DNA of 64,000 nucleotides from Mesorhizobium sp. M3A.F.Ca.ET.080.04.2.1 (GTDB lineage: Bacteria > Pseudomonadota > Alphaproteobacteria > Rhizobiales > Rhizobiaceae), in assembly GCF_003952525.1 (NCBI RefSeq), contig NZ_CP034451.1, positions 186,001 to 250,000 on the forward strand. The letters are read 5' to 3'. Each line of letters opens with the position of its first letter. Positions within the stretch are counted from its first letter, which is position 1. The position numbers and the translations under genes are program-made. The notes beneath the pieces are model-generated. The model was not told the DNA's origin. It searched no databases and worked only from the letters and a program-made list of their open reading frames with translations. Below are positions 36,930-45,680 of this stretch, in pieces.

Positions 36930-38300
36930 TCAGGCTGCCGCATCCGGGCGGCTGCCAAGCTCCCTTTGAACGACTTTTATGAGCTTTTCCGCGATCGAAT
37001 GGACCTCGGATTCGGTCATGGGTGTCGAAAGCGCTCCCGAACAGTTCGGCGTAAGCAGGACGTTTTCATCAAGCATTGCCAGGTGGATACGGCGGATCTG
37101 CTTGGCAGTTTGTGCGTCGGCAAACGCGCTGCGGTAGCCTGTAACCTCGCCTGGACCCACATGCAGCCGGAACAATGATCCCATGCCGGTTACCGTTGCG
37201 GCCACACCAGCTTTGGCAAAGCCTTGGCGAAGCTCCGCCCGAAGCTTGTCGCCGAGTGCGTTCATCCGATCCACAGCCGATCGCGAGTAGTGCGTAAGCG
37301 AGGCAAGACCCGCCGCCATACTCAGCGGATTGGCGCTGAAAGTACCGCCCATCGATACCTTGGGTTTGCCGGCCGAATGATCGAAGACGGACATGTGCCG
37401 GGCCAATCCGGAGACCGCTCCAATAGGCAATCCACCGCCGATGATCTTGGCCGTGGTCACCAAGTCAGGCTCCAGGCCGAAAAGCGGCGAAGCTCCCTCA
37501 AACGACAGGCGGAAGCTGATCACTTCGTCAGCGATCAAAAGTATGCCGTCCCGGCGGCACGCCTCCTGTACAACAGCAGCCGTATCCTTCGAAATCGGCA
37601 CCGTGCCGGCCCGCGAGGCGTGGGGATCTATGATGACGGCAGCCAGCGTAGCGCCTTCGCGTCGCAGAATTTCGGCGCAACGCTGAGGATCGTCATAAGG
37701 CAGCACCAGCGTCTCCCGCAGCACGGAGTCCGGTGTGCCGGCGTTGCAACGCACCGATGCGGGATCACCGTTGTTGTCGTTCCAGTTGGCGGGCGTCGGA
37801 TCGAGGCTCACCTCAACCCAGTCATAGGCTCCGTGATAGCAACCTTCGAATTTTGCAATTCGCTCACGGCCGGTTATGCCGCGCGCGCCCTTGACTGCGG
37901 CAAGCACAGCTTCAGTCCCGGAGTTGCAAAACCGCGTCTGCTCCATCCTCGGGTTCCTGGCCGCCAGCGTTTCGGCAAGCAAGATCTCGCTCTCGGTGGG
38001 CATCCCGAAGGCCGTCCCCTTCACCATCGCGGCACGAACAGCGTCGAGAACCGGCTCGAACGCATGGCCATGAATAAGCGAAAAGAAGTTGTTGGCGCAG
38101 TCCAGAAGCCGCCGACCATCCACGTCAACGACCCAGCACCCCTCGCCGCGAGCAGCGTATGGCGGATGCGGCTGAAACCAGGAGGCTGCACGCATCGACC
38201 CGCCCGGAACCACTTTCCTCTCTCGCAAGAACGCGGTCTCGGAGCGCTTGCCGATTGCCGAATCGACCGCACCTCCGTTTTGACCCAGCCCGAGATTCAT
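36930..38300 (-). CDS. Class III aminotransferase, glutamate-1-semialdehyde-aminomutase-like
   Basis: The 456-residue PLP enzyme has FCNSGTEAVLAAVKGAR (124-140), YHGAYDW (155-161), IADEVISFR (256-264) with the PLP-ring aspartate at 258, and TTAKIIGGGLPIGA with Lys285 as the Schiff-base lysine. This matches the HemL-like group, but a catabolic operon points to another omega-amine or aminomutase role. I prefer ATG 38300, which has GGAGAG upstream, to 38312. It heads the operon reading to 29689. Only about 30 bases separate it from copy 2 of the 46-bp element. Confidence 0.88.
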   Translation of the reverse strand: MNLGLGQNGGAVDSAIGKRSETAFLRERKVVPGGSMRAASWFQPHPPYAARGEGCWVVDVDGRRLLDCANNFFSLIHGHAFEPVLDAVRAAMVKGTAFGMPTESEILLAETLAARNPRMEQTRFCNSGTEAVLAAVKGARGITGRERIAKFEGCYHGAYDWVEVSLDPTPANWNDNNGDPASVRCNAGTPDSVLRETLVLPYDDPQRCAEILRREGATLAAVIIDPHASRAGTVPISKDTAAVVQEACRRDGILLIADEVISFRLSFEGASPLFGLEPDLVTTAKIIGGGLPIGAVSGLARHMSVFDHSAGKPKVSMGGTFSANPLSMAAGLASLTHYSRSAVDRMNALGDKLRAELRQGFAKAGVAATVTGMGSLFRLHVGPGEVTGYRSAFADAQTAKQIRRIHLAMLDENVLLTPNCSGALSTPMTESEVHSIAEKLIKVVQRELGSRPDAAA

Positions 38301-38876
38301 CCTGCTCTCCATCCGCTAGTAAAGCTTGAGCAGTGAACACTATGATCCAGACTGTTGTCAACAGGATCATGTGATCCAAGGCGGGATTCTTTTTGCCTGA
38401 GAGCGATGTCGTCACCCCTCGTGCCAGGGAGGGGGCCGCGCCCCTTCTCCGATTTAAACCAACAAGCACGTACAAAGCGGAAGCGCCGAAATGCCGGCCA
38501 GGGGACCAAAGTTTCATTTCGGCGCTGGAGAAAGTTCGTGGCCCTGAGACCGGTTCAACAGGGCGGCCGCAGGAGCATCAGCATAGCGCCGCCGTCAAGC
38601 GGGATGCGGGACCGACAGCCCCCGGCGAAGGGCGCCGTACGAGAGTTTGATTTCATCGAACGCAGGTGATGGGTCGTCAGACTGCGCGCGACCCCATGCT
38701 GCGCCTGGGTTTAACGAGGCGACTGCCTGGACCGAATTGATCCGACTGCCTGGAAGATCGCGTCCGCGGTCTGTCGGGCGAGCGCTATGTCTAACTGGCC
38801 CTTCTGTCGTCAGTATTGTTAGAATGCCACCGCCATGGCAGAACCAGATGGCCAGTGACAGGACGCCAACCGAAGA
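38301..38876. other. Intergenic region with regulon element copy 2
   Basis: About 575 bases between the aminotransferase operon start and the end of the D-2-hydroxyacid dehydrogenase gene. Apart from the 46-bp element at 38332-38377 I recognise no gene, remnant or repeat. The open frames present lack family features. Confidence 0.55.
38332..38377 (-). promoter_or_regulatory. 46-bp regulon element, copy 2
   Basis: Same layout as copy 1: AGTGAACA, two bases, ATGATCCA (38342-38349), five bases, TTGTCAA, two bases, GGATCAT (38364-38370), one base, TGATCC (38372-38377). It ends about 30 bases from the aminotransferase start, the closest of the three. If TTGACA on the minus strand is the -35, transcription would start just before the ribosome site. 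Confidence 0.78.
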
Positions 38877-39830
38877 TCAGGCCGTCACGAGATCTGGAAG
38901 CGCTTCACCTGATAGGGCACGTCTTGCCCTCTCAACAGCTTGTTCCTGCAATGCATCGAGCGAGGTGTTGGAGCGCCAGGCCACATGAGGTGTGAACACC
39001 GTATTGGGGGCCTCGCGCAACGGATGGCTGGGTGACAAGGGCTCTTGTGCAAACGTGTCAAGCCCTGCGCCCGCGATCTTGCCAGCGGAAAGGGCTGCGG
39101 CCAAGGCGTCCTCGTCGATCAATCCGCCGCGCGAGACGTTGACGACCACCGCGTTGCGCCGCATGCGCTCCAGCACTTCGGCCGAAATGAGATGGCGGGT
39201 CTGCTCGCTGAGAGGCAGATGGAGAGACACGACATCCGACTCCTCCAGAACCTGCTTCAAAGTTGCGGCAGGAATATTGGAGAAGGTTGCCATTGGATCG
39301 TAGGCATGGACCTTGGCGCCGATAGCCGCCCACCAATTTGCGACCAGTCGTCCGATGCGTCCCATTCCGACGACACCTACTTGCAGGTTCGATAGCTTCG
39401 GTGCATCCAGACCGATGACGCCCGCCCACTCGCCCGACCTTATGGCCGCCTGGCCCTGCGGGATGCGTCGAGCCAGGCTCAATCCCATCGCCAGCGCATG
39501 CGATGCCACTTCCTCGGATGCCGTATCGGGAACGATCGTTACCGGAACCCCTACGCGAGATGCCGCGGTAACATCGATGTTGTCGTAGCCAACACCATAG
39601 CGCACGACTGCCTTGCAGCGTCGCAATAGCCCAAATTCATCGGCAGTCATCTTCGCATAGGGCGTGACCATCACCACCTCTGCGTCAGCCATACGACTGC
39701 GAAATGAGGCCTGATCCTCCGCAACCACGATCTCGCGACCCAAGCTCTCAGCCAAAGCACGTTCCCTGTTGAGGTTCGGGAATCGATGGGGAGCGACAAG
39801 GATACTCCCCTTCTCGTTTGCCATTGCCAT
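38877..39830 (-). CDS. D-isomer 2-hydroxyacid dehydrogenase
   Basis: The 317-residue NAD-dependent enzyme interconverts a D-2-hydroxy acid and 2-oxo acid. VGVVGMGRIG (151-160) is the Rossmann loop. The catalytic set is Arg234 in NVSRGGLID, Glu263 in AQEP and His282 in TPHVAW. The N-terminal region VVRYGVGYDNIDV is typical of the phosphoglycerate dehydrogenase branch. It is the last gene of the GMC/gluconate-dehydrogenase-like operon (42688 to 38877). It would fit as the step that oxidises a D-hydroxy acid or reduces a keto acid from upstream reactions. Confidence 0.9.
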   Translation of the reverse strand: MAMANEKGSILVAPHRFPNLNRERALAESLGREIVVAEDQASFRSRMADAEVVMVTPYAKMTADEFGLLRRCKAVVRYGVGYDNIDVTAASRVGVPVTIVPDTASEEVASHALAMGLSLARRIPQGQAAIRSGEWAGVIGLDAPKLSNLQVGVVGMGRIGRLVANWWAAIGAKVHAYDPMATFSNIPAATLKQVLEESDVVSLHLPLSEQTRHLISAEVLERMRRNAVVVNVSRGGLIDEDALAAALSAGKIAGAGLDTFAQEPLSPSHPLREAPNTVFTPHVAWRSNTSLDALQEQAVERARRALSGEALPDLVTA

Positions 39831-39954
39831 ATTACGAAATCTCCGCTTTTCATTCGATTCATTTGGCGGGGCTTGGGCAGCGCTGCGGCCAAGCCTTGGC
39901 AGCCCCTGCTGAAGCTGTTGTGCCGGATCGCAAAACTGCGGAATTGGCCAACCG

Positions 39955-40365
39955 TTAACTTATCGTGTCGAGGTCGATCAGCTCGATCTTGTATCCGTCG
40001 GGATCCTCCACGAAGGCAATCACGGCCGTGCCGTGCTTCATGGGACCAGCCGGACGAGGAATCCGAGCGCCGCTTGCCTGCAGTTCCTCACATATGCCGT
40101 AGATATTCCTCACGCCAAGCGCGATGTGCCCATAGCCGGTACCAAGATCGTAGGGCGTTTCTTGATCCCAGTTATGCGTCAATTCGATGACCGCATGGGT
40201 CTCTTCCGGACCATAGCCCACAAAAGCGAGAGTGAACTTGCCTTCTGGAAAGTCCATCTTGCGCAACAGCTTCATACCGAGGAGGCGGGTGTAGAAGTCT
40301 ATTGATTTTTCGAGATCTTTCACCCGCACCATCGTGTGCAGCACACGAAATTTCGGTTCACTCAT
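39955..40365 (-). CDS. gloA: Glyoxalase I family lyase (lactoylglutathione-lyase-like)
   Basis: The 136-residue protein has the two beta-alpha-beta-beta-beta modules of glyoxalase I. The four metal ligands are present: His10 in VLHTMVRV, Glu60 in AVIELTHNW, His79 in GYGHIAL and Glu127 in GYKIELI. This matches authentic GloA. It would detoxify methylglyoxal-type 2-oxoaldehydes as glutathione hemithioacetals. Its place in an operon with alcohol oxidation and hydroxyacid dehydrogenase suggests that a reactive ketoaldehyde arises in the pathway. The gene is 125 bases upstream of the dehydrogenase. Confidence 0.9.
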   Translation of the reverse strand: MSEPKFRVLHTMVRVKDLEKSIDFYTRLLGMKLLRKMDFPEGKFTLAFVGYGPEETHAVIELTHNWDQETPYDLGTGYGHIALGVRNIYGICEELQASGARIPRPAGPMKHGTAVIAFVEDPDGYKIELIDLDTIS

Positions 40366-40608
40366 CTTGTTTTCCTTTGTGACTAGCCGGCTTCGGCTTG
40401 GGCACTTTGTTATGAGGGGAGCTTACTTCTCGCACCGCCAGAACGCTGACGCCCGATCTGACTTTCAACGCTGGCGGGCTGGCAGCGATCAGCATCGCCC
40501 ACCATAGGTTCCCGTTAGCTGCCGCTCCGGGGTCCATCCGACCTCACGCTGTCGCCCAAACCGCTGGCTGTCCTTAACGCTTCGAAACGTCTGCGCGGGC
40601 CACATGCT

Positions 40609-41025
40609 TCAGGCGACGTCGACATAGACCGAGCCTCTTGCCTGGACACGTTCTATGGCCTCCATGATCTCGTCGTAGTCGGGCGTCTCGTGAAGCGCTT
40701 CCTGTCCCGGATAGCGCAGTTTCCGGTTGACTGTTTCGTCCAGGAAATAGGCTCCCGCAATCAGGAACGAGATCGTGTGGAAATCGTCGGAACCCAGAGC
40801 TCGAATCGCGTCCAACGGGCTGCTTGGGCAAGTCTCAGGCAAACGCGACAAGGCCAGGAAAAATGACGGCGCCAGGTCATGACGCTCTTTAAGGGCACGC
40901 GGCAGCAGACGTTCGGGCACGCCGGCCTCTGTGGCGGAAGGCATGCCGGATTTCGAGTCTGACGGAATCAAGGTGTCCGCCACCCATGCGATCCTGGATT
41001 GAAAATCATTGATGTTGTGGGTCAT
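40609..41025 (-). CDS. Gluconate-2-dehydrogenase gamma-like subunit (Gluconate_2-dh3)
   Basis: The 138-residue protein has the small-subunit hallmark RIAWVADTLIPSDSKSGMPSAT, where VADTLIPSD matches the ADxILP motif of the gluconate dehydrogenase gamma family. SFLIAGAYFLDETVNRKLRYPGQ follows and resembles the later family motif. It starts four bases after the stop of the GMC gene, so it is the partner subunit. Unlike many relatives it shows no twin-arginine signal peptide, so the pair may be cytoplasmic. No cytochrome c subunit gene follows. Assignment rests on one motif and context. Confidence 0.72.
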   Translation of the reverse strand: MTHNINDFQSRIAWVADTLIPSDSKSGMPSATEAGVPERLLPRALKERHDLAPSFFLALSRLPETCPSSPLDAIRALGSDDFHTISFLIAGAYFLDETVNRKLRYPGQEALHETPDYDEIMEAIERVQARGSVYVDVA

Positions 41026-41029
41026 GGCC

Positions 41030-42688
41030 TTAGGATCCAACGCGCAGAGCCTCGGCAGCCTTACTGACTGGCTGCGAGCGTCTGTTTTCAATGATGGCCT
41101 CAGAGTTCCGCAGTGCCAGCGCGGCAACCGTTCCAGTCGGATTTACCGCTCCGGATGTAGGCATGACGCTTCCGTCCATCACGAAAAGGTTGGGTACGTC
41201 ATGTGACCGGCCGAAGGCATCGACAACGGAGTTGCGTGGATCCTCGCCCATGCGCACCGATCCCAGAATATGCCAGCCGGTCTCTCGTTGAAGCGGCATC
41301 ACCGCCGTTTCGTAGGCACCAGCCTCCCTCATGGACTCAACGGCGCGCTCCTGGTTGTAGTGCAAGAGATCCCAGGTGTTTTGCGAGGCCTTGTAGGTGA
41401 TCTTCGCGGCAGGCATACCGTCGGCGTCGGTCAGGTCGGGATCGAGCGAAACCATGTTGTCTTCGCTCGGAAGGTCCTCAGCCATGATGCCCCAGTATGC
41501 TGAACGCCCGAACCGCTTTTGCACGGTAGGATGAAAGTTCTCACCCCATACATCGCTGTTTCCGCCCCAGGGCCAGGTGCCTACCGTTGCGAGCGCGCCG
41601 CCCATTCCCATCAGTTGCCACTTTGCGCCTCGGTAGAAGTTCGTGTCTTTACGCGTCTCGGCGAATTCCAGCGAGTATGACCGCTGCCCGTAGGGTCCTT
41701 GCCAATTTTCAAAGAAGTCATCGAACAGGCCACTCACCGTGCCATAGGGGTGCATCATCAAGCGTTTGCCCACCAGACCTGAGGAATTGGCCAATCCATC
41801 TGGATGATCTTTCGAAGCGGAATTGAGAAGGAGCCTTGGCGTGCCGACGCCGTTGGCAGAAACGATAACGGTTCGACCTGGCTGGAAATGAGCGCGCCCC
41901 GTTCCTCTGTCGACATAAGTGACGCCTGTTGCGAGGCCGTCAGATCCGGTCTCGACGCGCAATACACGGGCGTTCTGCACGAGCTTCACACCGAGCCTGA
42001 TACATGTAGGCCAATGCGTCCGGTCAACCGAGGCCTTGGCGCCATCGAAGCAACCCCATGTGCAGGCACCGCGACGCACGCAAGGAAGAAGCCCGTTATG
42101 CTTGACCGTCGCGATCGAATTGCTGCCAGGCCACCAATGCCATCCCAGCCGGTCATGGGCGGCCGCAAGCTTGCGGTCCATCTGCGTTAATGGGAACGGC
42201 GGCAGCGGTATCTCGTACCCTGGAGGATATGCAGGGTCGCCCCCTACGCCGGACACAGCAAAATCATTCTCGACGCGCGTGTAATAAGGTTCGAGATCAG
42301 CATAGGTCAAAGGCCAGTCGTCGGCGATTCCGTCAACGGTCCGGACCCGGAAATCACTTGGCTTGAGTCGATGCCACGCAGCTGCATAGAGGACTGAACT
42401 TCCGCCGACCCCATTCCACATCAGCGGTTCGACGTCTGAATCGACAACGTTGACGGGGTAATCCGACGGCGCCATGCGCCGCCTGGGATTGGAGGCAAAA
42501 TATTGGTTCTTGGTCAGTTCGAATTCGAAGCCGGAGTGCCGCAGCTTCGTGTAGTCGGGATATTCGCCCTGTTCCAGACAGATAACGGACATGCCCTCTT
42601 CCGCAAGACGCCTTGCGGCTACCGCCCCGGATGGCCCGGCACCGACGATAACGACGTCATAGACAGTCGTACGTTCTTTATGCGTCAT
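41030..42688 (-). CDS. GMC oxidoreductase, gluconate-2-dehydrogenase alpha-like
   Basis: The 552-residue flavoprotein starts VYDVVIVGAGPSGAVAARRL with the FAD-binding loop. MWNGVGGSSVLYAAAWHRL is characteristic of the sorbitol/gluconate/fructose dehydrogenase branch of GMC enzymes. WHILGSVRMGEDPRNSVVD and SVMPTSGAVNPTGTVAAL carry the C-terminal His/Asn active-site region. It oxidises a sugar or sugar acid hydroxyl to a ketone. The small gamma-like subunit follows by a few bases, then glyoxalase and hydroxyacid dehydrogenase. Copy 3 of the 46-bp element lies about 285 bases upstream. Confidence 0.9.
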   Translation of the reverse strand: MTHKERTTVYDVVIVGAGPSGAVAARRLAEEGMSVICLEQGEYPDYTKLRHSGFEFELTKNQYFASNPRRRMAPSDYPVNVVDSDVEPLMWNGVGGSSVLYAAAWHRLKPSDFRVRTVDGIADDWPLTYADLEPYYTRVENDFAVSGVGGDPAYPPGYEIPLPPFPLTQMDRKLAAAHDRLGWHWWPGSNSIATVKHNGLLPCVRRGACTWGCFDGAKASVDRTHWPTCIRLGVKLVQNARVLRVETGSDGLATGVTYVDRGTGRAHFQPGRTVIVSANGVGTPRLLLNSASKDHPDGLANSSGLVGKRLMMHPYGTVSGLFDDFFENWQGPYGQRSYSLEFAETRKDTNFYRGAKWQLMGMGGALATVGTWPWGGNSDVWGENFHPTVQKRFGRSAYWGIMAEDLPSEDNMVSLDPDLTDADGMPAAKITYKASQNTWDLLHYNQERAVESMREAGAYETAVMPLQRETGWHILGSVRMGEDPRNSVVDAFGRSHDVPNLFVMDGSVMPTSGAVNPTGTVAALALRNSEAIIENRRSQPVSKAAEALRVGS

Positions 42689-43494
42689 CTAGGCCCAATC
42701 CTCGTTTGCCCGTCAGGGGACTAAAAGCACCACCCCGGAGTAGTTCCGTTGCACCAGATGCCGTCAGCGCCAAGGCGATGACGGCCAAACAGCGATTTCA
42801 CAAACAGCGGCGGTCGTAGCCGGATCGCGAAGCTCCCCCTGTCGCCGCGCTCGCCAGAGGGGGCCAACGCCAGGTTCGCCTGGAACCATCTTTCCTCCCG
42901 CCCTACACCCATCGTGCATTTTTGCGCGGCTGCTGGCGTTTCTGCCCGTCGTTGCATTAGCTCGGGGGCGAGTAAACAACATGATCCAGATCATTGTCAA
43001 GTGGATCATATGATCCTTGATGTGGGTTTCCCCGAGCTGTCACTGCTGCCTGGCACCATGCGCAATTGATGCGCTAATTGCGTTGGGAGGTAGGTCGCCA
43101 GTGACATCCTGCAGGGTGCAGATACGCACGCCTGTCCCCTTGTCGGAACTCTCTTTGAAATTGTGGCTCTGCATCGAACCATGTCTGTCGTTTCAGGTGC
43201 CTTTCGCCTGTGCAGTGACCCGCATGGGCTTTTCACTTCAACTGCGCGGGTATCTGATCGTCATCGAAATGCGGCGGCCTATCTTTTCAACAGCTGGAAC
43301 TAACTGGCGCCGCCCAGATTCGAAATCCGAAGACTCCACGATCCGAACGCAGCCTCAGACCGCGTTTGAATTTCACCAATCTTGCCTGATCAAGAATTTC
43401 TATCTGAGGTCATCCAATATTGAGATTTGACGCTGTCCGCTTCCACGACAAATCCTCTTGCTCAAAGAAAGACTAGGAGAGGTTCAGGCGGGCC
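42689..43494. other. Divergent intergenic region with regulon element copy 3
   Basis: About 800 bases between the GMC operon and the D-glutamate-cyclase-like gene. It contains the 46-bp element at 42971-43016 and no protein I recognise in either strand. The remaining open frames show no family motifs. Confidence 0.55.
42971..43016 (-). promoter_or_regulatory. 46-bp regulon element, copy 3
   Basis: Layout is AGTAAACA, two bases, ATGATCCA (42981-42988), five bases, TTGTCAA, two bases, GGATCAT (43003-43009), one base, TGATCC (43011-43016). Here the right half is a perfect 14-bp palindrome, GGATCATATGATCC. All spacings equal those of copies 1 and 2. It is upstream of the GMC operon on the minus strand and also in the control region of the plus-strand gene at 43495. 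Confidence 0.78.
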
Positions 43495-44325
43495 ATGCTA
43501 AAAAAGGACGAATCGATCGCGAAGCGCAATTCCCGAGCAATTCGAGCCGATATACGCGCCGGCCGCATAGCCCATCAGACCTCAGGCATGGCCGCGGGTT
43601 TTGCGCAAGGCAACTTGGTCATATTGCCCAAGTTCTGGGCGGCCGATTTTCTGCGGTTTTGCCAGGCAAATCCCAAGCCGTGCCCGTTGCTTGCGGTGGG
43701 CAAGCCGGGGGACCCGGGCTTGCCGAGCCTGGGCGCGGGCATCGACATTCGCTTGGATGTGCCAAGCTACAGGATCTTTCGGGAAGGCAGACTGGTCGAG
43801 GAAACGCCAGATATTACGGCTCACTGGCGCCCGGATTTCGTGTCCTTCGTAATCGGGTGTTCCTTCTCATTCGAATGGGCCCTGCAGAACGCCGGAATCG
43901 CTGTGCGTCATATCGATCTTGGTCGCAATGTGCCGATGTTCCGCACAAACATCGACTGCTTGCCCGCAGGCCGTTTCTCAGGGAAGCTTGTCGTGTCGAT
44001 GCGTCCCATGAAGCCGCTGGCCGCGATCCGCGCAATAGAAATCACCTCGCGTATGCCTCAGGTTCACGGAGCGCCGGTGCACTTTGGCGATCCGTCGGCA
44101 ATCGGGATAGAGGATCTTGCCCGGCCGGACTATGGCGATGCAGTACCGGTACACGAAGGTGAAATTCCGCTCTTCTGGGCTTGTGGCGTAACACCGCAAG
44201 TGGCGCTGGCAGAGGCAAAGCCACCAATTGCTATCACCCATAGCCCGGGCTGCATGCTCATCACAGATATCCGTGAAGAAGACCTGCTGAATGGCCGCTT
44301 CCAATTTGAGCCGGCTTCCGTGTGA
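43495..44325 (+). CDS. D-glutamate-cyclase-like protein (DUF1445)
   Basis: The 276-residue protein belongs to the D-glutamate cyclase-like family (older name: putative hydro-lyase). Conserved parts are [50 protein letters not shown] and [14 protein letters not shown] near the end. The mammalian relative DGLUCY converts D-glutamate to 5-oxo-D-proline reversibly. Length is normal for bacterial members. It is divergent from the GMC operon and 131 bases upstream of lysR. Because two oxoprolinase-family enzymes are in the window, a link to lactam or 5-oxoproline chemistry is attractive, but this is inference. Confidence 0.87.
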   Translation: MLKKDESIAKRNSRAIRADIRAGRIAHQTSGMAAGFAQGNLVILPKFWAADFLRFCQANPKPCPLLAVGKPGDPGLPSLGAGIDIRLDVPSYRIFREGRLVEETPDITAHWRPDFVSFVIGCSFSFEWALQNAGIAVRHIDLGRNVPMFRTNIDCLPAGRFSGKLVVSMRPMKPLAAIRAIEITSRMPQVHGAPVHFGDPSAIGIEDLARPDYGDAVPVHEGEIPLFWACGVTPQVALAEAKPPIAITHSPGCMLITDIREEDLLNGRFQFEPASV

Positions 44326-44456
44326 GAGGTTGGGGAGAGGAGTTATGTTGATTGGGCCTCGAAGGCGTCTAGCACGTCTGCGGGACGCGACCTGTTGATT
44401 TTTGGCTTGGGTTCTCTCACTCCATGGGGCTAACTAGTCCACAGGAAGGGGAACTC

Positions 44457-45350
44457 ATGATAGACCTGCGGACGCTCGAGACGTTTTATGTGGTAGCGCA
44501 GACCGGGGGATTTCATCGGGCGGCCGAGAAACTGAACACCACGCAGCCGGCCGTCTCGGCCAGGATTGCCCAACTCGAACAAGAACTCAAAGTCAGACTT
44601 CTCGAGCGCGACAAGCGCGGCAGCCACCTCACAGCCAAAGGGCGGGAGCTCTTGGGTTATGTCGAACGGATAATGGCGCTTCGAACCGAGATGGTGATGG
44701 CGGTCGCCGGCCGCGACGGGCTCGGCGGGACAGTCCAACTCGGTGTGTCGGAAACCATCGTGCACACTTGGCTGCCGGATTTGCTCAAACGCCTCAACCA
44801 GGAGTACCCGTCCATAACACTGGAAATCAGTGTTGACGGATCAGCCAATCTGGCCACGGCGCTGACGGAGGGCACTATCAATGTCGCCTTGCTTATTGGA
44901 CCGGTCAACGCCGGCAATGCGACAAATCTGCCCCTTTGCGATTATCCCCTCAGTTGGATCGTGCCAGCACAATTGCCGCTAAAGGCAAGCCCGGTGACGC
45001 TGGAGGACCTGACGGCATTTCCAATCATCACCTTTGCTCGCCGCACCCGGCCGTATTGGCAATTGCTTGAGCTATTCGAGAAGGCGCATTTGCACAAGGT
45101 CCGCCTTTTCGCCAATTCCTCGCTCTCTTCGATCATCCGGATGACCCTCGACAGCATTGGTGTGGCCGCGATCCCAAGCCAAGTGGTCGCTGAACATCTC
45201 GCGACCGGGGAATTACGCGTCGTCGAAACCGGACACGAGATGCCTGTGCTGTCATTCACGGCCAGTTTCTTCAAGCGCGCCGACATGCCCCTGAACTCGA
45301 TCGTGGCCGACATCGCTCAACAGGTCGCGGCCCAGCATAGCACCAAGTGA
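44457..45350 (+). CDS. LysR-type transcriptional regulator
   Basis: The 297-residue protein has an N-terminal winged HTH (residues 1-60), with AAEKLNTTQPAVSARIAQLEQ and then LLERDKRGSHLTAKGRELL. A periplasmic-binding-like effector domain follows, with the start VQLGVSETIVHTWLPDLLKR. I chose ATG 44457, 7-12 bases after GGAAGGGG. It follows the D-glutamate-cyclase-like gene on the same strand and may regulate it. A terminator hairpin lies just beyond its stop. It is a second regulator candidate for the neighbouring operon, but the 46-bp elements are symmetric in a way more typical of RpiR or GntR sites. Confidence 0.9.
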   Translation: MIDLRTLETFYVVAQTGGFHRAAEKLNTTQPAVSARIAQLEQELKVRLLERDKRGSHLTAKGRELLGYVERIMALRTEMVMAVAGRDGLGGTVQLGVSETIVHTWLPDLLKRLNQEYPSITLEISVDGSANLATALTEGTINVALLIGPVNAGNATNLPLCDYPLSWIVPAQLPLKASPVTLEDLTAFPIITFARRTRPYWQLLELFEKAHLHKVRLFANSSLSSIIRMTLDSIGVAAIPSQVVAEHLATGELRVVETGHEMPVLSFTASFFKRADMPLNSIVADIAQQVAAQHSTK

Positions 45351-45369
45351 CGCATGGCAGCGGCAATCG

Positions 45370-45415
45370 GCTGCCGCGATCTCAACTGGAAACTGTCGGC
45401 AGCTATCGTTTTTTT
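45370..45415 (+). terminator. Rho-independent terminator-like hairpin after lysR
   Basis: GCTGCCG at 45370-45376 pairs with CGGCAGC at 45397-45403. A run of seven T residues (45409-45415) follows after five bases. The loop is 20 bases long, so it may be less stable than a classical terminator. It lies 20 bases downstream of the lysR stop. Confidence 0.48.
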
Positions 45416-45651
45416 ACAGGCACACCCAGCAACCCGGACCAAAGCGCGTCATATATTTCGACCTTGGTCTCGGCGGTTTCGGCCTGCCTCTCCACGCTGT
45501 GCGCGAGCAAGTTGCCTAAAGCTGTCGAGACGCGCCAATCAAAGAGCGCCCCATCCATCAAACAAAGTGAGAGAACGATCGACACAGCAGCCAGATATCG
45601 TGTCTGTCTCATGCCGGCTTCCAAACGGCCCTCCCGCGCGCCATGCAGAAT
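45403..45651 (-). pseudogene. C-terminal remnant of a TetR-type regulator
   Basis: The minus-strand frame reads AREGRLEAGMRQTRYLAAVS, then a helix LMDGALFDWRVSTALGNLLA, and ends ETKVEIYDALWSGLLGV before the stop. This pattern, with LMDGALFDW in the middle and a final helix YDALWSGLLG, resembles the C-terminal end of TetR proteins. The frame is closed by a stop at 45652, and I see no HTH region in any frame upstream. A short independent gene is possible but lacks a good ribosome site. Treat this as a likely relic. The 620-base gap (45351-45970) holds no other gene. Confidence 0.4.
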
Positions 45652-45680
45652 TTATCGCACTGTACATCCCGAAAATGCCA

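Noticed and set aside
43017..43430. Open frame on the plus strand in the intergenic region after regulon element copy 3
   Set aside because: It has no ribosome site, no family motif and a cysteine- and arginine-rich composition unlike the neighbouring genes.
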